DNA of 34,484 nt from Bacteroidales bacterium (GTDB lineage: Bacteria; Bacteroidota; Bacteroidia; Bacteroidales; F082): positions 1 to 34,484 of the forward strand of contig JAFYNJ010000023.1 in the NCBI GenBank assembly GCA_017549805.1. The letters are read 5' to 3'. Every line of letters starts with the position of its first letter. Positions within the stretch are counted from its first letter, which is position 1. The position numbers were made by a program, and so were the translations under genes. Below are positions 9,394 to 17,196 of the stretch, piece by piece. Below the pieces are notes generated by a model, which saw nothing but the letters and a program-made list of their open reading frames with translations, searched no databases and was not told where the DNA came from.

Positions 9394-10870
9394 ATTCTAC
9401 CATTAAAGCGTCCCGATGGGATGCGGCCATCAAACCTAAAAACGTCAACAATCCATTTACAATCAGGATTTCAAATCCGAACTGATAACCCCACAGCAAA
9501 TCCTTGGAATAGAACTTCAGCAGATAGCTGATGATGGGCGAAGCGATAGCGATAAAGGGCACCGCCTTGTCGTTGACTTTCCTGTTTTTGACGAAGAGAC
9601 CGAAGGTGTAAAGACCCAACAAGGGCCCGTATGTGAAGCCCGCAATGTCAAACACCATGTCGATGAGCGACTCGTTGTGGAAAGGCTTGAACAGGATGAT
9701 GACCAGCAGATACAGCAAGGCAAAACCCACATGGATCCATTTGCGGTATTTGGTCACTTGCTGCTCGCTGAAGCCTTTCTTCTCGAAATGCAGGAAATCA
9801 TAGCAGAAAGTGGTGGTCAAGGCCGTCAAGGTGCCATCGGCGCTGGAATAACCTGCCGCCACCAAACCGAGCACAAAGACCACCGCAGTGAACGAACTCA
9901 ACGAGAAAGCCACCGAGGGGAAGATCTTGTCGTTGACCACTACCCCATTGCTGTTCACAGGAAGCGCAAAGCCGGATTGCTGGGCGTAATAGATCAAGGC
10001 GGCACCGAGGCTCAGGAAAACGATGTTCACCAAGATGAACAAACCGCTCGAAGTCATCACGTTCTTCTGCGCGTCGCGAAGATTCTTGCAAGTGAGGTTT
10101 TTTTGCATCATGTCCTGGTCCAAGCCCGTCATGGTAATGGTAATGAAGGCACCGCTCAAGATCTGCTTCAGCCAAAACTTGTTATGCGTCCAGTCGGTCT
10201 CAAACAGCTTGGTGTAGCCCTTTTCGGCCGAAGCCTTCAGGATGTCGCCGATGCCCATGCCGAGGTTCTTGGTGATATAGACCACCGTCAGCACCGCCGC
10301 CAAAATCAAGAAAGTGGTCTGCAAGGTGTCGGTCCACACCACCGTCTTGATGCCGCCTTTGAAGGTGTAGAGCAAGATGATGACGATGAACACGATGGCC
10401 GGCACCCAGAACGGGATGCCCCAGGCCTTGAACACATATTCGTAGAGCACGAAAACCACTAAATACATCCGCAAGGCAGAGCCCAACAGCCTCGAGAGCA
10501 GGAAGAAGGCCGCTCCCGTGCGCTCGGAATGCACGCCGAAACGCATCTCCAAATAGGAATAGATGGAAGTCAGGTTGAGCTTGTAATACAAAGGCAACAA
10601 CACCAAGGCGATCACGGCATAGCCGATGACGTAACCCAACACGATGCCGATGTAGGTGAAATGCCCTGAATACACGCCACCCGGCACCGACATGAAGGTG
10701 ACGCCCGACAAGGAAGCGCCGATCATGCCGTAGGCCACCACAAACCATGGCGACTTGCGGTTGCCCTTGAAGAAGGCGTCGTTGTTGGACTTCCTCGAGG
10801 TGAAATGCGCGATGACGAACAGCAGCGCGGTATAGATGACGAAAACGGTGAATATGATGCCTGGGGTCAT
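9377..10870 (-). CDS. Sodium:solute symporter (SSS family)
   Basis: The product has 497 residues with about 13 hydrophobic segments. The N-terminal region matches the SSS family (ASLSGVTFMSVPGGVYSGHF, YYKLNLTSIYSYLEMRFG), as in the sialic acid/proline/glucose transporters of this family. It would import an unknown organic solute with sodium across the inner membrane. The start ATG overlaps the stop of gmhB as ATGA, and the downstream TPR regulator begins inside its 3' end, so the four genes look co-transcribed. The substrate cannot be read from the sequence; the heptose genes next to it suggest a sugar or envelope precursor only weakly. Confidence 0.9.
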   Translation of the reverse strand: MTPGIIFTVFVIYTALLFVIAHFTSRKSNNDAFFKGNRKSPWFVVAYGMIGASLSGVTFMSVPGGVYSGHFTYIGIVLGYVIGYAVIALVLLPLYYKLNLTSIYSYLEMRFGVHSERTGAAFFLLSRLLGSALRMYLVVFVLYEYVFKAWGIPFWVPAIVFIVIILLYTFKGGIKTVVWTDTLQTTFLILAAVLTVVYITKNLGMGIGDILKASAEKGYTKLFETDWTHNKFWLKQILSGAFITITMTGLDQDMMQKNLTCKNLRDAQKNVMTSSGLFILVNIVFLSLGAALIYYAQQSGFALPVNSNGVVVNDKIFPSVAFSLSSFTAVVFVLGLVAAGYSSADGTLTALTTTFCYDFLHFEKKGFSEQQVTKYRKWIHVGFALLYLLVIILFKPFHNESLIDMVFDIAGFTYGPLLGLYTFGLFVKNRKVNDKAVPFIAIASPIISYLLKFYSKDLLWGYQFGFEILIVNGLLTFLGLMAASHRDALMVEYEKKD

Positions 10871-11409
10871 GGTTGCAAGGTTTTGGCGAAGTCATACAAA
10901 GATGGGAAACTGTCGTCCGCAGCGGGATGCTCTTCGCCGATAAAAACGGTCTTGGTGCCGGCATTACGGCCAAATTCGATGTCGAGCTGTCCGTCGCCCA
11001 CCATGATGCAACGTTGCAGGTCGATGTCGGGACAGATCTCACAAGCCATGTAAGCCATGTCAGGGTTCGGCTTGCGGTAGTTGTCAGGCTCCGAAGCCAA
11101 CTGTGGGCAAACCAAGATGCCATCGATGAGGCCACCGTGCATCTCGATCTCCGTGCACATCTTGTCGTGGATGGCATCCACCTGCTCCATGGTCATCAGA
11201 CCCTTCCCTACGCCCTGTTGGTTGGTAATCAAGAAGATGTACTTGAACTTTTTGGAAAGGATTTCCATGGCTTCCAACACGCCAGGAAGAAACTCGAATT
11301 CCTCCCAACAGGTGACATAGCCGTCCACAATGCGGCGGTTGATGACGCCGTCGCGGTCGAGGAACAGGGTCCAATCGGGGTTGACGATATGTTTCCAATC
11401 CGGTTTCAT
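10867..11409 (-). CDS. gmhB: D-glycero-D-manno-heptose 1,7-bisphosphate phosphatase (HAD family)
   Basis: The product has 180 residues, a usual length for GmhB/HisB-N type HAD-IIIA phosphatases. HAD motif I is at 18-20 (FLDRDGVIN; Asp18 nucleophile, Asp20), motif II at Thr62 (LITNQQGVGKG), motif III at Lys113 (YRKPNPDM) and motif IV at 139-143 (GDGQLD, both Asp kept). It would remove the C7 phosphate from heptose bisphosphate in the ADP- or GDP-heptose pathway in the cytoplasm. The CxH...CxC zinc loop of classical GmhB is reduced here to CPQLASEPDN (101-110). It is coupled by ATGA overlaps to gmhA upstream and the symporter downstream, which supports the heptose assignment. Confidence 0.88.
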   Translation of the reverse strand: MKPDWKHIVNPDWTLFLDRDGVINRRIVDGYVTCWEEFEFLPGVLEAMEILSKKFKYIFLITNQQGVGKGLMTMEQVDAIHDKMCTEIEMHGGLIDGILVCPQLASEPDNYRKPNPDMAYMACEICPDIDLQRCIMVGDGQLDIEFGRNAGTKTVFIGEEHPAADDSFPSLYDFAKTLQP

Positions 11410-11990
11410 CCGAAGAGTTCCTTTTCGATGTTCTCACAGAGGATGTGGCCGATGAGGATATGGCTTTCCTGGATGCGCGGCGTGTCGGTGCTCGGCACGT
11501 TGAGCAGCACATCGCAATGGTCGGCAAGTGCGCCGCCTGTCTTTCCCGTGAGACCAATCACCTTGACATACATGGATTTCGCCGTCTTGACGGCTTCGAG
11601 GATGTTCTTCGAGTTGCCAGAGGTGCTGATGGCCACCAACACGTCGCCTTGGCGCGCACAACCTTGCAACAGACGGGCATACACCTTGTCGTAGCCATAG
11701 TCGTTGGCAACAGCGGTCATGAAGCTCGAGTTGACGTTCAAGGCCTCGGCAGGAAGGGATTTGCGGTCGAGGTAAAAGCGACCGCTGAGCTCGGCGGCGA
11801 GATGTTGGGCGTCGGCGGCACTGCCCCCGTTGCCGGCAAACCAGATTTTACCTCCTTTGCGCAAGGCATCGACACAGATGGAAATGGCACTGTCGATGCT
11901 GCTGAGGAACAGTTTGTCGTTGAGAATGAATTGTTTCGTGACAATGGAATCGTCGATGGCACGCTTGATATCGAAAAGGTGTTTTTCCAT
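11406..11990 (-). CDS. gmhA: Phosphoheptose isomerase (sedoheptulose-7-phosphate isomerase)
   Basis: The product has 194 residues with one SIS domain. It carries the GmhA signature FAGNGGSAADAQHLAAELSG (51-70), the sugar-phosphate loop STSGNS (122-127) and the residues expected for the active site and zinc: His63, Glu67, Gln174 and His182. It converts sedoheptulose 7-phosphate to D-glycero-D-manno-heptose 7-phosphate, the first step of heptose synthesis for LPS or surface glycans. The stop overlaps the gmhB start as ATGA. Upstream, a minus-strand -7 box (TATATTTG, 12005-12012) gives a leader of only about 10 bases. It is divergent from the acidic-protein gene at 12056. Confidence 0.95.
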   Translation of the reverse strand: MEKHLFDIKRAIDDSIVTKQFILNDKLFLSSIDSAISICVDALRKGGKIWFAGNGGSAADAQHLAAELSGRFYLDRKSLPAEALNVNSSFMTAVANDYGYDKVYARLLQGCARQGDVLVAISTSGNSKNILEAVKTAKSMYVKVIGLTGKTGGALADHCDVLLNVPSTDTPRIQESHILIGHILCENIEKELFG

Positions 11991-12004
11991 GATGGAATTT
12001 TTCG

Positions 12005-12034
12005 CAAATATATGAAAAAATAGACTTATCTTTG
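12005..12034. promoter_or_regulatory. Divergent -7 boxes for gmhA (minus) and the acidic-protein gene (plus)
   Basis: The minus-strand box TATATTTG occupies 12005-12012 and the plus-strand box TATCTTTG occupies 12027-12034. Both match TAnnTTTG exactly. Fourteen bases separate them, so RNA polymerase could hardly occupy both at once. Clear -33 boxes were not seen for either. Confidence 0.55.
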
Positions 12035-12055
12035 CCGCAAAATTTCAATGGCATT

Positions 12056-12499
12056 ATGAAATTCTATGATCTTGATGACGTCTTCACCTTTGGCAAGTAC
12101 GAAGGATTGACCATTGCAGAAGTCTATGAAAAGGATCCCAAATACATCAAGTATTGCGAGGAAAACATCGATGAGTTCTATGTCTCCCCTTCACTGAAGC
12201 GCGACCTGAAGTCGCTTGGCAGAGCCGTCAGCGACTCCGCCTTGCTGAACACCGACTTCGAAAAGATGAGCGATGACGAGATCGAAGCCTTCATGCACAA
12301 CATGGATGACGACGACGAGTTCAGCGAAGAGAAGTTGGATGAGGATTTCGACTGGGACAATGCCGACATCCCCGATGACAGCCCGTTCGACGAGTTTGAG
12401 GACGAGTTCGACGAAGACGAATTCAACGATTTCGACAACGAATTCGGCGATTCCTTCGGTGGCGACAGCTACGACGGAAGCATTGATGACCTTTATTAA
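12056..12499 (+). CDS. Small acidic protein with exonuclease-X-C-terminus-like N-terminal motif
   Basis: The product has 147 residues. I chose the ATG at 12056 because the in-frame ATG at 12032 lies inside the -7 box. Residues about 9-40 (FTFGKYEGLTIAEVYEKDPK, then YIKYCEENIDEF) look like the small FGKY-containing domain found at the C-terminus of exonuclease X and in DUF3820-type proteins. Residues about 85-147 are extremely rich in Asp and Glu (DDDDEFSEEKLDEDFDWDN) and probably disordered. The role is unknown. A nucleic-acid-related role or DNA mimicry is conceivable from the acidity but is not shown. Confidence 0.75.
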   Translation: MKFYDLDDVFTFGKYEGLTIAEVYEKDPKYIKYCEENIDEFYVSPSLKRDLKSLGRAVSDSALLNTDFEKMSDDEIEAFMHNMDDDDEFSEEKLDEDFDWDNADIPDDSPFDEFEDEFDEDEFNDFDNEFGDSFGGDSYDGSIDDLY

Positions 12500-12551
12500 A
12501 CGGAAAACTGAAAGTGGAAAACGGAAAACTCTCCGTTCTCCGTTTTCCGTT
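12499..12551. terminator. Bidirectional inverted repeat between convergent genes
   Basis: AACGGAAAAC (12499-12508) pairs with GTTTTCCGTT (12542-12551), with a further inner pair AACGGA/TCCGTT at 12520-12525 and 12532-12537. It covers the whole 50-base gap between the convergent acidic-protein and glycosyltransferase genes and overlaps both stop codons. The AAAACGGAAAACT wording is also low-complexity repeat-like. Confidence 0.55.
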
Positions 12552-13488
12552 AAATTCTTTCCGAAATAGAATAAACTCTCTTCTCCCGCTGCGTCGAGGT
12601 GATCATCTCGGCGAGGAAGCCTGTGCTGAACAGTTGCACACCGATGATCATGGCTAAGATGCCCAAATAGAACAAAGGCCTACGGGTCATGGAGATGTAA
12701 ACGTGGCCGAAATACTTGGTGCAGACCAGATAGATGGAGATGATGAAACCGGCTAAGAACGACAGCGTGCCCAGCACCCCGAAGAAATGCATGGGCCTGT
12801 TGCTGAACTTCGAGATGAAGTTGATGGTGATCAGGTCGAGATAACCACGCACGAAACGGCTCATGCCGAACTTGCTCTTGCCATACTGGCGCTTCTGGTG
12901 ATGGACCACCTTCTCCCCGATGTTGGAGAAGCCGTTCATCTTGGCGATGACGGGGATGTAACGGTGCATCTCGCCATACACCTGGATGCTCTTCACCACC
13001 TCTTGGCGATAGGCCTTCAGGCCGCAGTTGAAGTCATGGAGCTTGATGCCCGACATGCGGCGCGTGGTCCAGTTGAAGAACTTCGACGGGATGTTCTTCA
13101 TCACCTTCGAGTCGTAACGCACCTTCTTCCAGCCAGAGACCAAGTCGTAGCCCTCTTCCTTGATCATGCGGTAAAGCTCGGGAATCTCATCGGGACTGTC
13201 CTGCAAGTCGGCATCCATGGTGATCACCACGTCGCCCTGGACGATCTTGAAACCTTCGTTCAAGGCAGGCGACTTGCCATAGTTCTTGCGGAAACGCAAG
13301 GCATGGATGTTGGGGTTGTTTTTGGAAAGGTCCTGGATCACCTTCCAAGAGTTGTCGGTGGAACCGTCGTCCACAAAGACGATCTCATAGCTATAGTTTT
13401 CTTTTTCGACGACACGGCGAATCCAGGCTTCAAGTTCGGGAAGCGACTCGGCTTCGTTCAGCAGGGGGATGACGATCGACAGGTCCAT
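12550..13488 (-). CDS. Family 2 glycosyltransferase, DPM1/GtrB-like, membrane-anchored
   Basis: The product has 312 residues from the ATG at 13488. A TTG ten codons upstream falls on the -7-like box TATCTTTG (13505-13512), so the ATG is preferred. The GT-A catalytic domain shows LSIVIPLLNEAESLPELE at the N-terminus, VDDGSTD (about 39-45) and the metal-binding DADLQDSPDEI (about 92-102). Two transmembrane segments end the protein (GVLGTLSFLAGFIISIYLV; LFYLGILAMIIGVQLFSTGF). This layout matches polyprenyl-phosphate sugar transferases (DPM1, GtrB, ArnC), which move a sugar from a nucleotide to undecaprenyl phosphate. The donor sugar is not deducible. It is followed by the shared inverted repeat at 12499-12551. 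Confidence 0.92.
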   Translation of the reverse strand: MDLSIVIPLLNEAESLPELEAWIRRVVEKENYSYEIVFVDDGSTDNSWKVIQDLSKNNPNIHALRFRKNYGKSPALNEGFKIVQGDVVITMDADLQDSPDEIPELYRMIKEEGYDLVSGWKKVRYDSKVMKNIPSKFFNWTTRRMSGIKLHDFNCGLKAYRQEVVKSIQVYGEMHRYIPVIAKMNGFSNIGEKVVHHQKRQYGKSKFGMSRFVRGYLDLITINFISKFSNRPMHFFGVLGTLSFLAGFIISIYLVCTKYFGHVYISMTRRPLFYLGILAMIIGVQLFSTGFLAEMITSTQREKRVYSISERI

Positions 13489-13522
13489 GCGCTTGATATT
13501 TTTTGCAAAGATAAACAAAAAA

Positions 13523-13619
13523 GGGTAAGCTACTTACATCGCACCGCTACAACCACCTACCCTTGCTACCTTCCGGTCCTGGGGGATTTCAGCAGGAGCT
13601 GGTCGTATAAGACTTACCC
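13523..13619 (-). ncRNA. ffs: Signal recognition particle RNA, small bacterial type
   Basis: The minus strand carries the conserved SRP domain IV apical sequence CCAGGACCGGAAGGTAGCAA (GGAA tetraloop followed by the asymmetric internal loop for Ffh binding). The ends pair: GGGTAAG at the 5' end with CTTACCC at the 3' end. The RNA is about 97 nt, the length of a 4.5S-type SRP RNA. The 3' stem runs directly into TTTTTTG, which ends transcription. A strong promoter (TTG-N19-TACTTTTG) lies upstream. It would join Ffh for co-translational membrane targeting. The exact ends are my estimate from the closing stem. Confidence 0.93.
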
Positions 13620-13623
13620 GATG

Positions 13624-13653
13624 CAAAAGTACAATCTTTTCTTGAACTGGCAA
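13624..13653 (-). promoter_or_regulatory. ffs promoter (TTG-N19-TACTTTTG)
   Basis: On the minus strand TTG (13651-13653) is followed after 19 bases by TACTTTTG (13624-13631), an exact Bacteroidota -33/-7 pair. The first G of the SRP RNA closing stem comes four to five bases after the -7 box. Confidence 0.75.
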
Positions 13654-13670
13654 GTGATTTTCTGCTTTTT

Positions 13671-15080
13671 TCATTCATGCCCGTAGCTCGAACCATCGAA
13701 GCAATGGGTGCAGAGATCACATTTCGGCAGACCGATGGCATTCACCACACTCTCCAAGGTGTTGAATTTCAACGAATCCACCCCGACGTGTTGGCGAAGC
13801 ATCTCGATAAGGTTGGCATATTCTTGACTCGTCGGGTCGGCGTATTTCTCGATGTTGCGGTTGTCGTCGCCTTCCATCTCCTTGATGCAACGACGCGTGA
13901 TGAGCTCCATCACGTTTTTCGAGGCGGAGAAGTTAAGGAAAGGACATCCATAGAGCAACGGAGGACAGCTGATGCGCACGTGCACCTCCTTGGCGCCGTA
14001 GTCGTAGAGCATCTTCACATTGTCCCTGAGCTGCGTGCCACGCACGATAGAGTCGTCGCAGAAAGCCACCTTCTTCCCTTCCAGCTGGGCGCGGTTGGGG
14101 ATGAGCTTCATCTTGGCGACATGCTCACGCTGGCTTTGGTTGACCGGCATGAAGCTTCGCGACCAAGTAGGAGTGTATTTCACCACGCCGCGCTTGTACG
14201 GAATCTTGCGGATGTTGGAATAGCCCAAAGCCATGCCGATACCTGAGTCGGGAATGGCCGAAACATAGTCGAGATCGGTATAATCCTGCTTGCCCATCTC
14301 GCGGCCTTCGTTGTAACGGGCCTCCTCCACATTTATTCCCTCGTAATCGCATGCGGGATAACCGTAGTAAATCCACAGGAAGGAACAGATCTGCATCTTG
14401 GAGTTGGGTGCCAACAGCTGTTGTACGCCGTCGAGAGTGACTTTGACAATCTCGCCGGGACCCACATTGTAGCAGGTGGCATAGTCGAGGTTGATGAAGC
14501 TGTGGCTCTCAGAGGCCACCACATAGCCAGCCGCTCCTTTGCCGACCACGATAGGCGTACGTCCGTAGTAGTCGCGTGCTGCGATCACGCCGTCTTCTGT
14601 AAGGATCAGCATCGAACAAGATCCTTTCACCTTATTATAAACGTTGCGAATGCCGTCCACGAAATCCTCACCCTGAGTAATGAGCAAGGCTACCAGCTCG
14701 GTAGGATTGGTGAAGCCCATGCTCAGCTCGGCGAAATGCTGCTTGTTGGCAAGGCAATGGTCGGCCAACTCATCCAAGTTGTTGATCTTGGCCACTGTGC
14801 AGATGGCAAACTTACCCAAGTGTGAGTTGACAATGATGGGCTGTGCGTCGGTGTCGCTGATGACGCCGATGCCGTTGTTGCCCACGAACTTGTCAAGCTC
14901 GTCGTTGAACTTGGTGCGGAAATACGTGTTCTCGATGTCGTGAATGGAGCGATGGAAAAGCTCCCCGTCGTGCGTCACAATACCGGCTCGCTTGGTGCCG
15001 AGATGTGAATGATAGTCAATACCGTAGAAGAGATCCTTGATGCAAGGATCCTTAGAAATAGTTCCGAAAAAACCTCCCAT
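13671..15080 (-). CDS. PurF-family amidophosphoribosyltransferase-like protein lacking the glutaminase site
   Basis: The product has 469 residues. The C-terminal half is a clear type I phosphoribosyltransferase: SAIPDSGIGMALGYSNIRK, the loop region KYTPTWSRSFMPVNQSQR, and the PRPP motif VAFCDDSIVRGTQ (338-350). The N-terminal half has the class II glutamine amidotransferase fold pattern, but the catalytic residues are gone. The protein begins MGGFFG where active enzymes have Cys as the first mature residue; the RYST segment reads VISD (about 73-76); and the oxyanion NGN segment reads AKINN (97-101). PurF makes phosphoribosylamine from PRPP and glutamine. This protein may use free ammonia, have another substrate, or be regulatory. 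From memory, Bacteroidota commonly carry such a second PurF-like gene. A -7 box lies at 15104-15111. Confidence 0.85.
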   Translation of the reverse strand: MGGFFGTISKDPCIKDLFYGIDYHSHLGTKRAGIVTHDGELFHRSIHDIENTYFRTKFNDELDKFVGNNGIGVISDTDAQPIIVNSHLGKFAICTVAKINNLDELADHCLANKQHFAELSMGFTNPTELVALLITQGEDFVDGIRNVYNKVKGSCSMLILTEDGVIAARDYYGRTPIVVGKGAAGYVVASESHSFINLDYATCYNVGPGEIVKVTLDGVQQLLAPNSKMQICSFLWIYYGYPACDYEGINVEEARYNEGREMGKQDYTDLDYVSAIPDSGIGMALGYSNIRKIPYKRGVVKYTPTWSRSFMPVNQSQREHVAKMKLIPNRAQLEGKKVAFCDDSIVRGTQLRDNVKMLYDYGAKEVHVRISCPPLLYGCPFLNFSASKNVMELITRRCIKEMEGDDNRNIEKYADPTSQEYANLIEMLRQHVGVDSLKFNTLESVVNAIGLPKCDLCTHCFDGSSYGHE

Positions 15081-15103
15081 GATTGCTGCTTGTTTTGAAA
15101 GCG

Positions 15104-15111
15104 CAAAACTA
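15104..15111 (-). promoter_or_regulatory. -7 box (TAGTTTTG) for the PurF-like gene
   Basis: Exact TAnnTTTG match on the minus strand, 23 bases before the ATG at 15080. It predicts a leader of about 19 bases. Confidence 0.55.
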
Positions 15112-15143
15112 ATAAAAAATACAAACCTCCAACAAAAATGTTT

Positions 15144-16436
15144 TCAAATTAATGCGAGAGCCACAAAAAGTGTCGGAACAGCAACAGTAAAGCCGATTTT
15201 CAGGAACCGAAGGTACCCGAACCGCAAGCCATGCTCGTTGAGGATGGAGCTCCACATGATGCCCGCCAAGGCACCGATCGGTGTCAGGAAAGCGCCGATG
15301 TTGGACCCGATGACCGTAGCATACACGGCATCGTGGAGCGAGCTCGGATCGCACGACTTCATGATGGAGCAGAACAGCACGCTCATCGGGATGTTGTTGA
15401 CGACATTTGCCGTAAGGAACGAGGTGACGCCATATTTCAAGGCAGCATATTGCGATCCGAGAAATGTTCCGATGGCGGCCGTCACCCCCTTTTCGGAAAG
15501 CACGATGGTCATGACAAACATGGAGAGCACGAACGGAATCAGCTGCCACGGGGCACGCATGGCGCAGGCGATGAGCTCGTCAGGGAGATGGCGACGGCAC
15601 AGGTCGATGACCAGACAACAGAAAACGAGACTCATCACAGCTATGGCAGAGACCAGCCACATCTCCACGCCGATATAGGATGAAAGCGCCAACATCACGG
15701 TGCATACCGCCAAATGGACGATGCCCACCCAAAGGCTCAACTTGTCTTTGATGCGCACCCTCTCCGGCTCGCCATGGATAGGCCAACTCAACTTCTTGTG
15801 GAAGATGATAAACATCATCACGAAGGCAGTGATGCCAGCGCCCAGCGTAGGCAGCCACATGGTTTGGATGTATTCCACAAAGCCAATGCCGTAAGAGGTG
15901 CCCAAATAGATGTTGGTGGGGTTGCCGATGATCAATGCCATCGACCAGGTGTTGGCAGCCACAAACTCCGCCGACAGATACGGTATGGGATTGATATTGG
16001 CATTTTTGGCGAAATAGCAAATGAAAGGCGTGAACGAGAGGATGATGACATCGTTGGAAGTGAACACCGTCAACACCGACACAATAAGATAAAGATAGAT
16101 GAACAGCTTCGTCTGGCTCGTCCCTGCCCTTTTCAAGGTCTTGTTGGCCAGATAGCGGAAGAAGCCCAACTCATCAAGATAGATCGAAAGGATGGTCATG
16201 GAGATGAACAGCACCAAGATCTTCAGCGGGTTGATGGCCGTATCGCTAATCAGGGCGTTACCTATAGTGGGCAATGGCACTTGACCGGTGACCAGCAGCA
16301 GCAAAGCCCCTATCAGCGCCACCATCCAGTAAGTGCCCATCCTCAACGATCCGATGCGGATCTTGGGGAAAAACAGCACGCCTAAGATCATGACCAGGCA
16401 TGTTATAAAGCAAATACTTAGGGTCAACGCCATCAT
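15144..16436 (-). CDS. Ion transporter superfamily permease (SLC13/ArsB/CitMHS-like)
   Basis: The product has 430 residues with about 11-12 hydrophobic segments. I chose the ATG at 16436 because the upstream GTG at 16472 lies before the predicted transcript start (-7 box 16455-16462). Two features place it in the ion transporter superfamily: the first half-repeat signature VLTVFTSNDVIILSFTPFIC with NTWSMALIIGNPTNIYLG, and the mirrored second half FLTANVVNNIPMSVLFCSIM with ATVIGSNIGAFLTPIGALAG. Members move anions such as arsenite, citrate, sulfate or dicarboxylates, or exchange sodium for protons. The substrate is not deducible, and no arsenic-resistance genes are adjacent. It is divergent from the YciO/TsaC-family gene. 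Confidence 0.87.
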   Translation of the reverse strand: MMALTLSICFITCLVMILGVLFFPKIRIGSLRMGTYWMVALIGALLLLVTGQVPLPTIGNALISDTAINPLKILVLFISMTILSIYLDELGFFRYLANKTLKRAGTSQTKLFIYLYLIVSVLTVFTSNDVIILSFTPFICYFAKNANINPIPYLSAEFVAANTWSMALIIGNPTNIYLGTSYGIGFVEYIQTMWLPTLGAGITAFVMMFIIFHKKLSWPIHGEPERVRIKDKLSLWVGIVHLAVCTVMLALSSYIGVEMWLVSAIAVMSLVFCCLVIDLCRRHLPDELIACAMRAPWQLIPFVLSMFVMTIVLSEKGVTAAIGTFLGSQYAALKYGVTSFLTANVVNNIPMSVLFCSIMKSCDPSSLHDAVYATVIGSNIGAFLTPIGALAGIMWSSILNEHGLRFGYLRFLKIGFTVAVPTLFVALALI

Positions 16437-16454
16437 CGTGTTTTTTTCGGGCTG

Positions 16455-16489
16455 CAAAAGTAATAATTTCACGGCTTTTTGTAATTTTG
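16455..16489. promoter_or_regulatory. Divergent -7 boxes for the permease (minus) and YciO/TsaC-family gene (plus)
   Basis: Minus-strand TACTTTTG at 16455-16462 and plus-strand TAATTTTG at 16482-16489 are both exact -7 boxes, 19 bases apart. They predict leaders of about 14 bases for both genes. No good -33 box was found for either. Confidence 0.55.
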
Positions 16490-16508
16490 CGGCTTAAAAT
16501 TTCACAAG

Positions 16509-17123
16509 ATGTTTCTCAAACTCTATCCCACGAATCCCAATCCGCGCTATGTGAAGATGATCCTGGAATGCCTTCAGGACGGTGGCGTCATCATCTTCCC
16601 TACCGACACGATCTACGGCATGGGAGGCGACATCAACAGTCCGAAGGTATTGGACCGCATTTGCCAGATCAAGGGCATTCGCAAGGAGAAGGCCAATTTC
16701 TCCTTCATCTTCCACGACCTCAGCATGCTGAGCGAGTTTACCCGCCCCATCAGCAACCAGGTCTATAAGATGATGAAACGGAACCTGCCCGGACCGTTCA
16801 CCTTTATCTTGGATGCCAACAACAACATCCCGCGCATCTTCCAGAGTAAGAAGAAAACCGTGGGCATCCGCATCCCCGACCAGCCCATCATCACCAATCT
16901 GGTGGCGGAACTCGGACATCCCATCATGACCACTTCACTGGTCGATGAGGAGGACGAGATGGGCGGCTACCTTACCGATCCGGAGGAAATCAACGACCGT
17001 TACAAGGATCTGGTGGACATCATCATCGACGGCGGTGCGGGCGAGCATGTGGCCAGTACCGTGGTGGATTGCACCGAGGACGAGCCCATGATTGTGCGTC
17101 AGGGCAAGGGTGTGCTGGAATGA
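16509..17123 (+). CDS. YciO/TsaC (Sua5-YrdC) family protein
   Basis: The product has 204 residues forming one YrdC-like domain. It carries GGVIIFPTDTIYGMGGDI (about 25-42) and the KGIRKEK segment that binds the nucleotide and carbamoyl groups. LPGPFTFIL and VGIRIPDQPI follow, and the end is VDCTEDEPMIVRQGKGVLE. Relatives make threonylcarbamoyl-adenylate for tRNA t6A37 modification. The overall wording (CQIKGIRKEKANFSFIFHDL) and the short length without a Sua5 C-terminal domain are nearest to E. coli YciO, whose exact role is less settled than that of TsaC. The start at 16509 follows the -7 box at 16482-16489 by about 20 bases. A tRNA gene lies immediately downstream. Confidence 0.88.
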   Translation: MFLKLYPTNPNPRYVKMILECLQDGGVIIFPTDTIYGMGGDINSPKVLDRICQIKGIRKEKANFSFIFHDLSMLSEFTRPISNQVYKMMKRNLPGPFTFILDANNNIPRIFQSKKKTVGIRIPDQPIITNLVAELGHPIMTTSLVDEEDEMGGYLTDPEEINDRYKDLVDIIIDGGAGEHVASTVVDCTEDEPMIVRQGKGVLE

Positions 17124-17150
17124 GCGAAAGAAACTTTTTGAATTATTTCC

Positions 17151-17180
17151 TTGCGGAATGAAAAAAAAGGTGTAATTTTG
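17151..17180 (+). promoter_or_regulatory. tRNA-Lys promoter (TTG-N19-TAATTTTG)
   Basis: TTG at 17151-17153 is followed after exactly 19 bases by TAATTTTG at 17173-17180. The predicted start near 17185 leaves a 5' leader of about 12 bases for RNase P to remove. Confidence 0.7.
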
Positions 17181-17196
17181 CACCCGCAAAACGGTA

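Noticed and set aside
10200-11177. Minus-strand open frame of 325 codons spanning the symporter/gmhB junction
   Set aside because: Overlaps both real genes in another frame; rich in His and Arg without motifs, a typical shadow in GC-rich DNA.
12787-13686. Plus-strand open frame of 299 codons
   Set aside because: Runs antisense through the glycosyltransferase and across the SRP RNA, so it cannot be a sensible gene.
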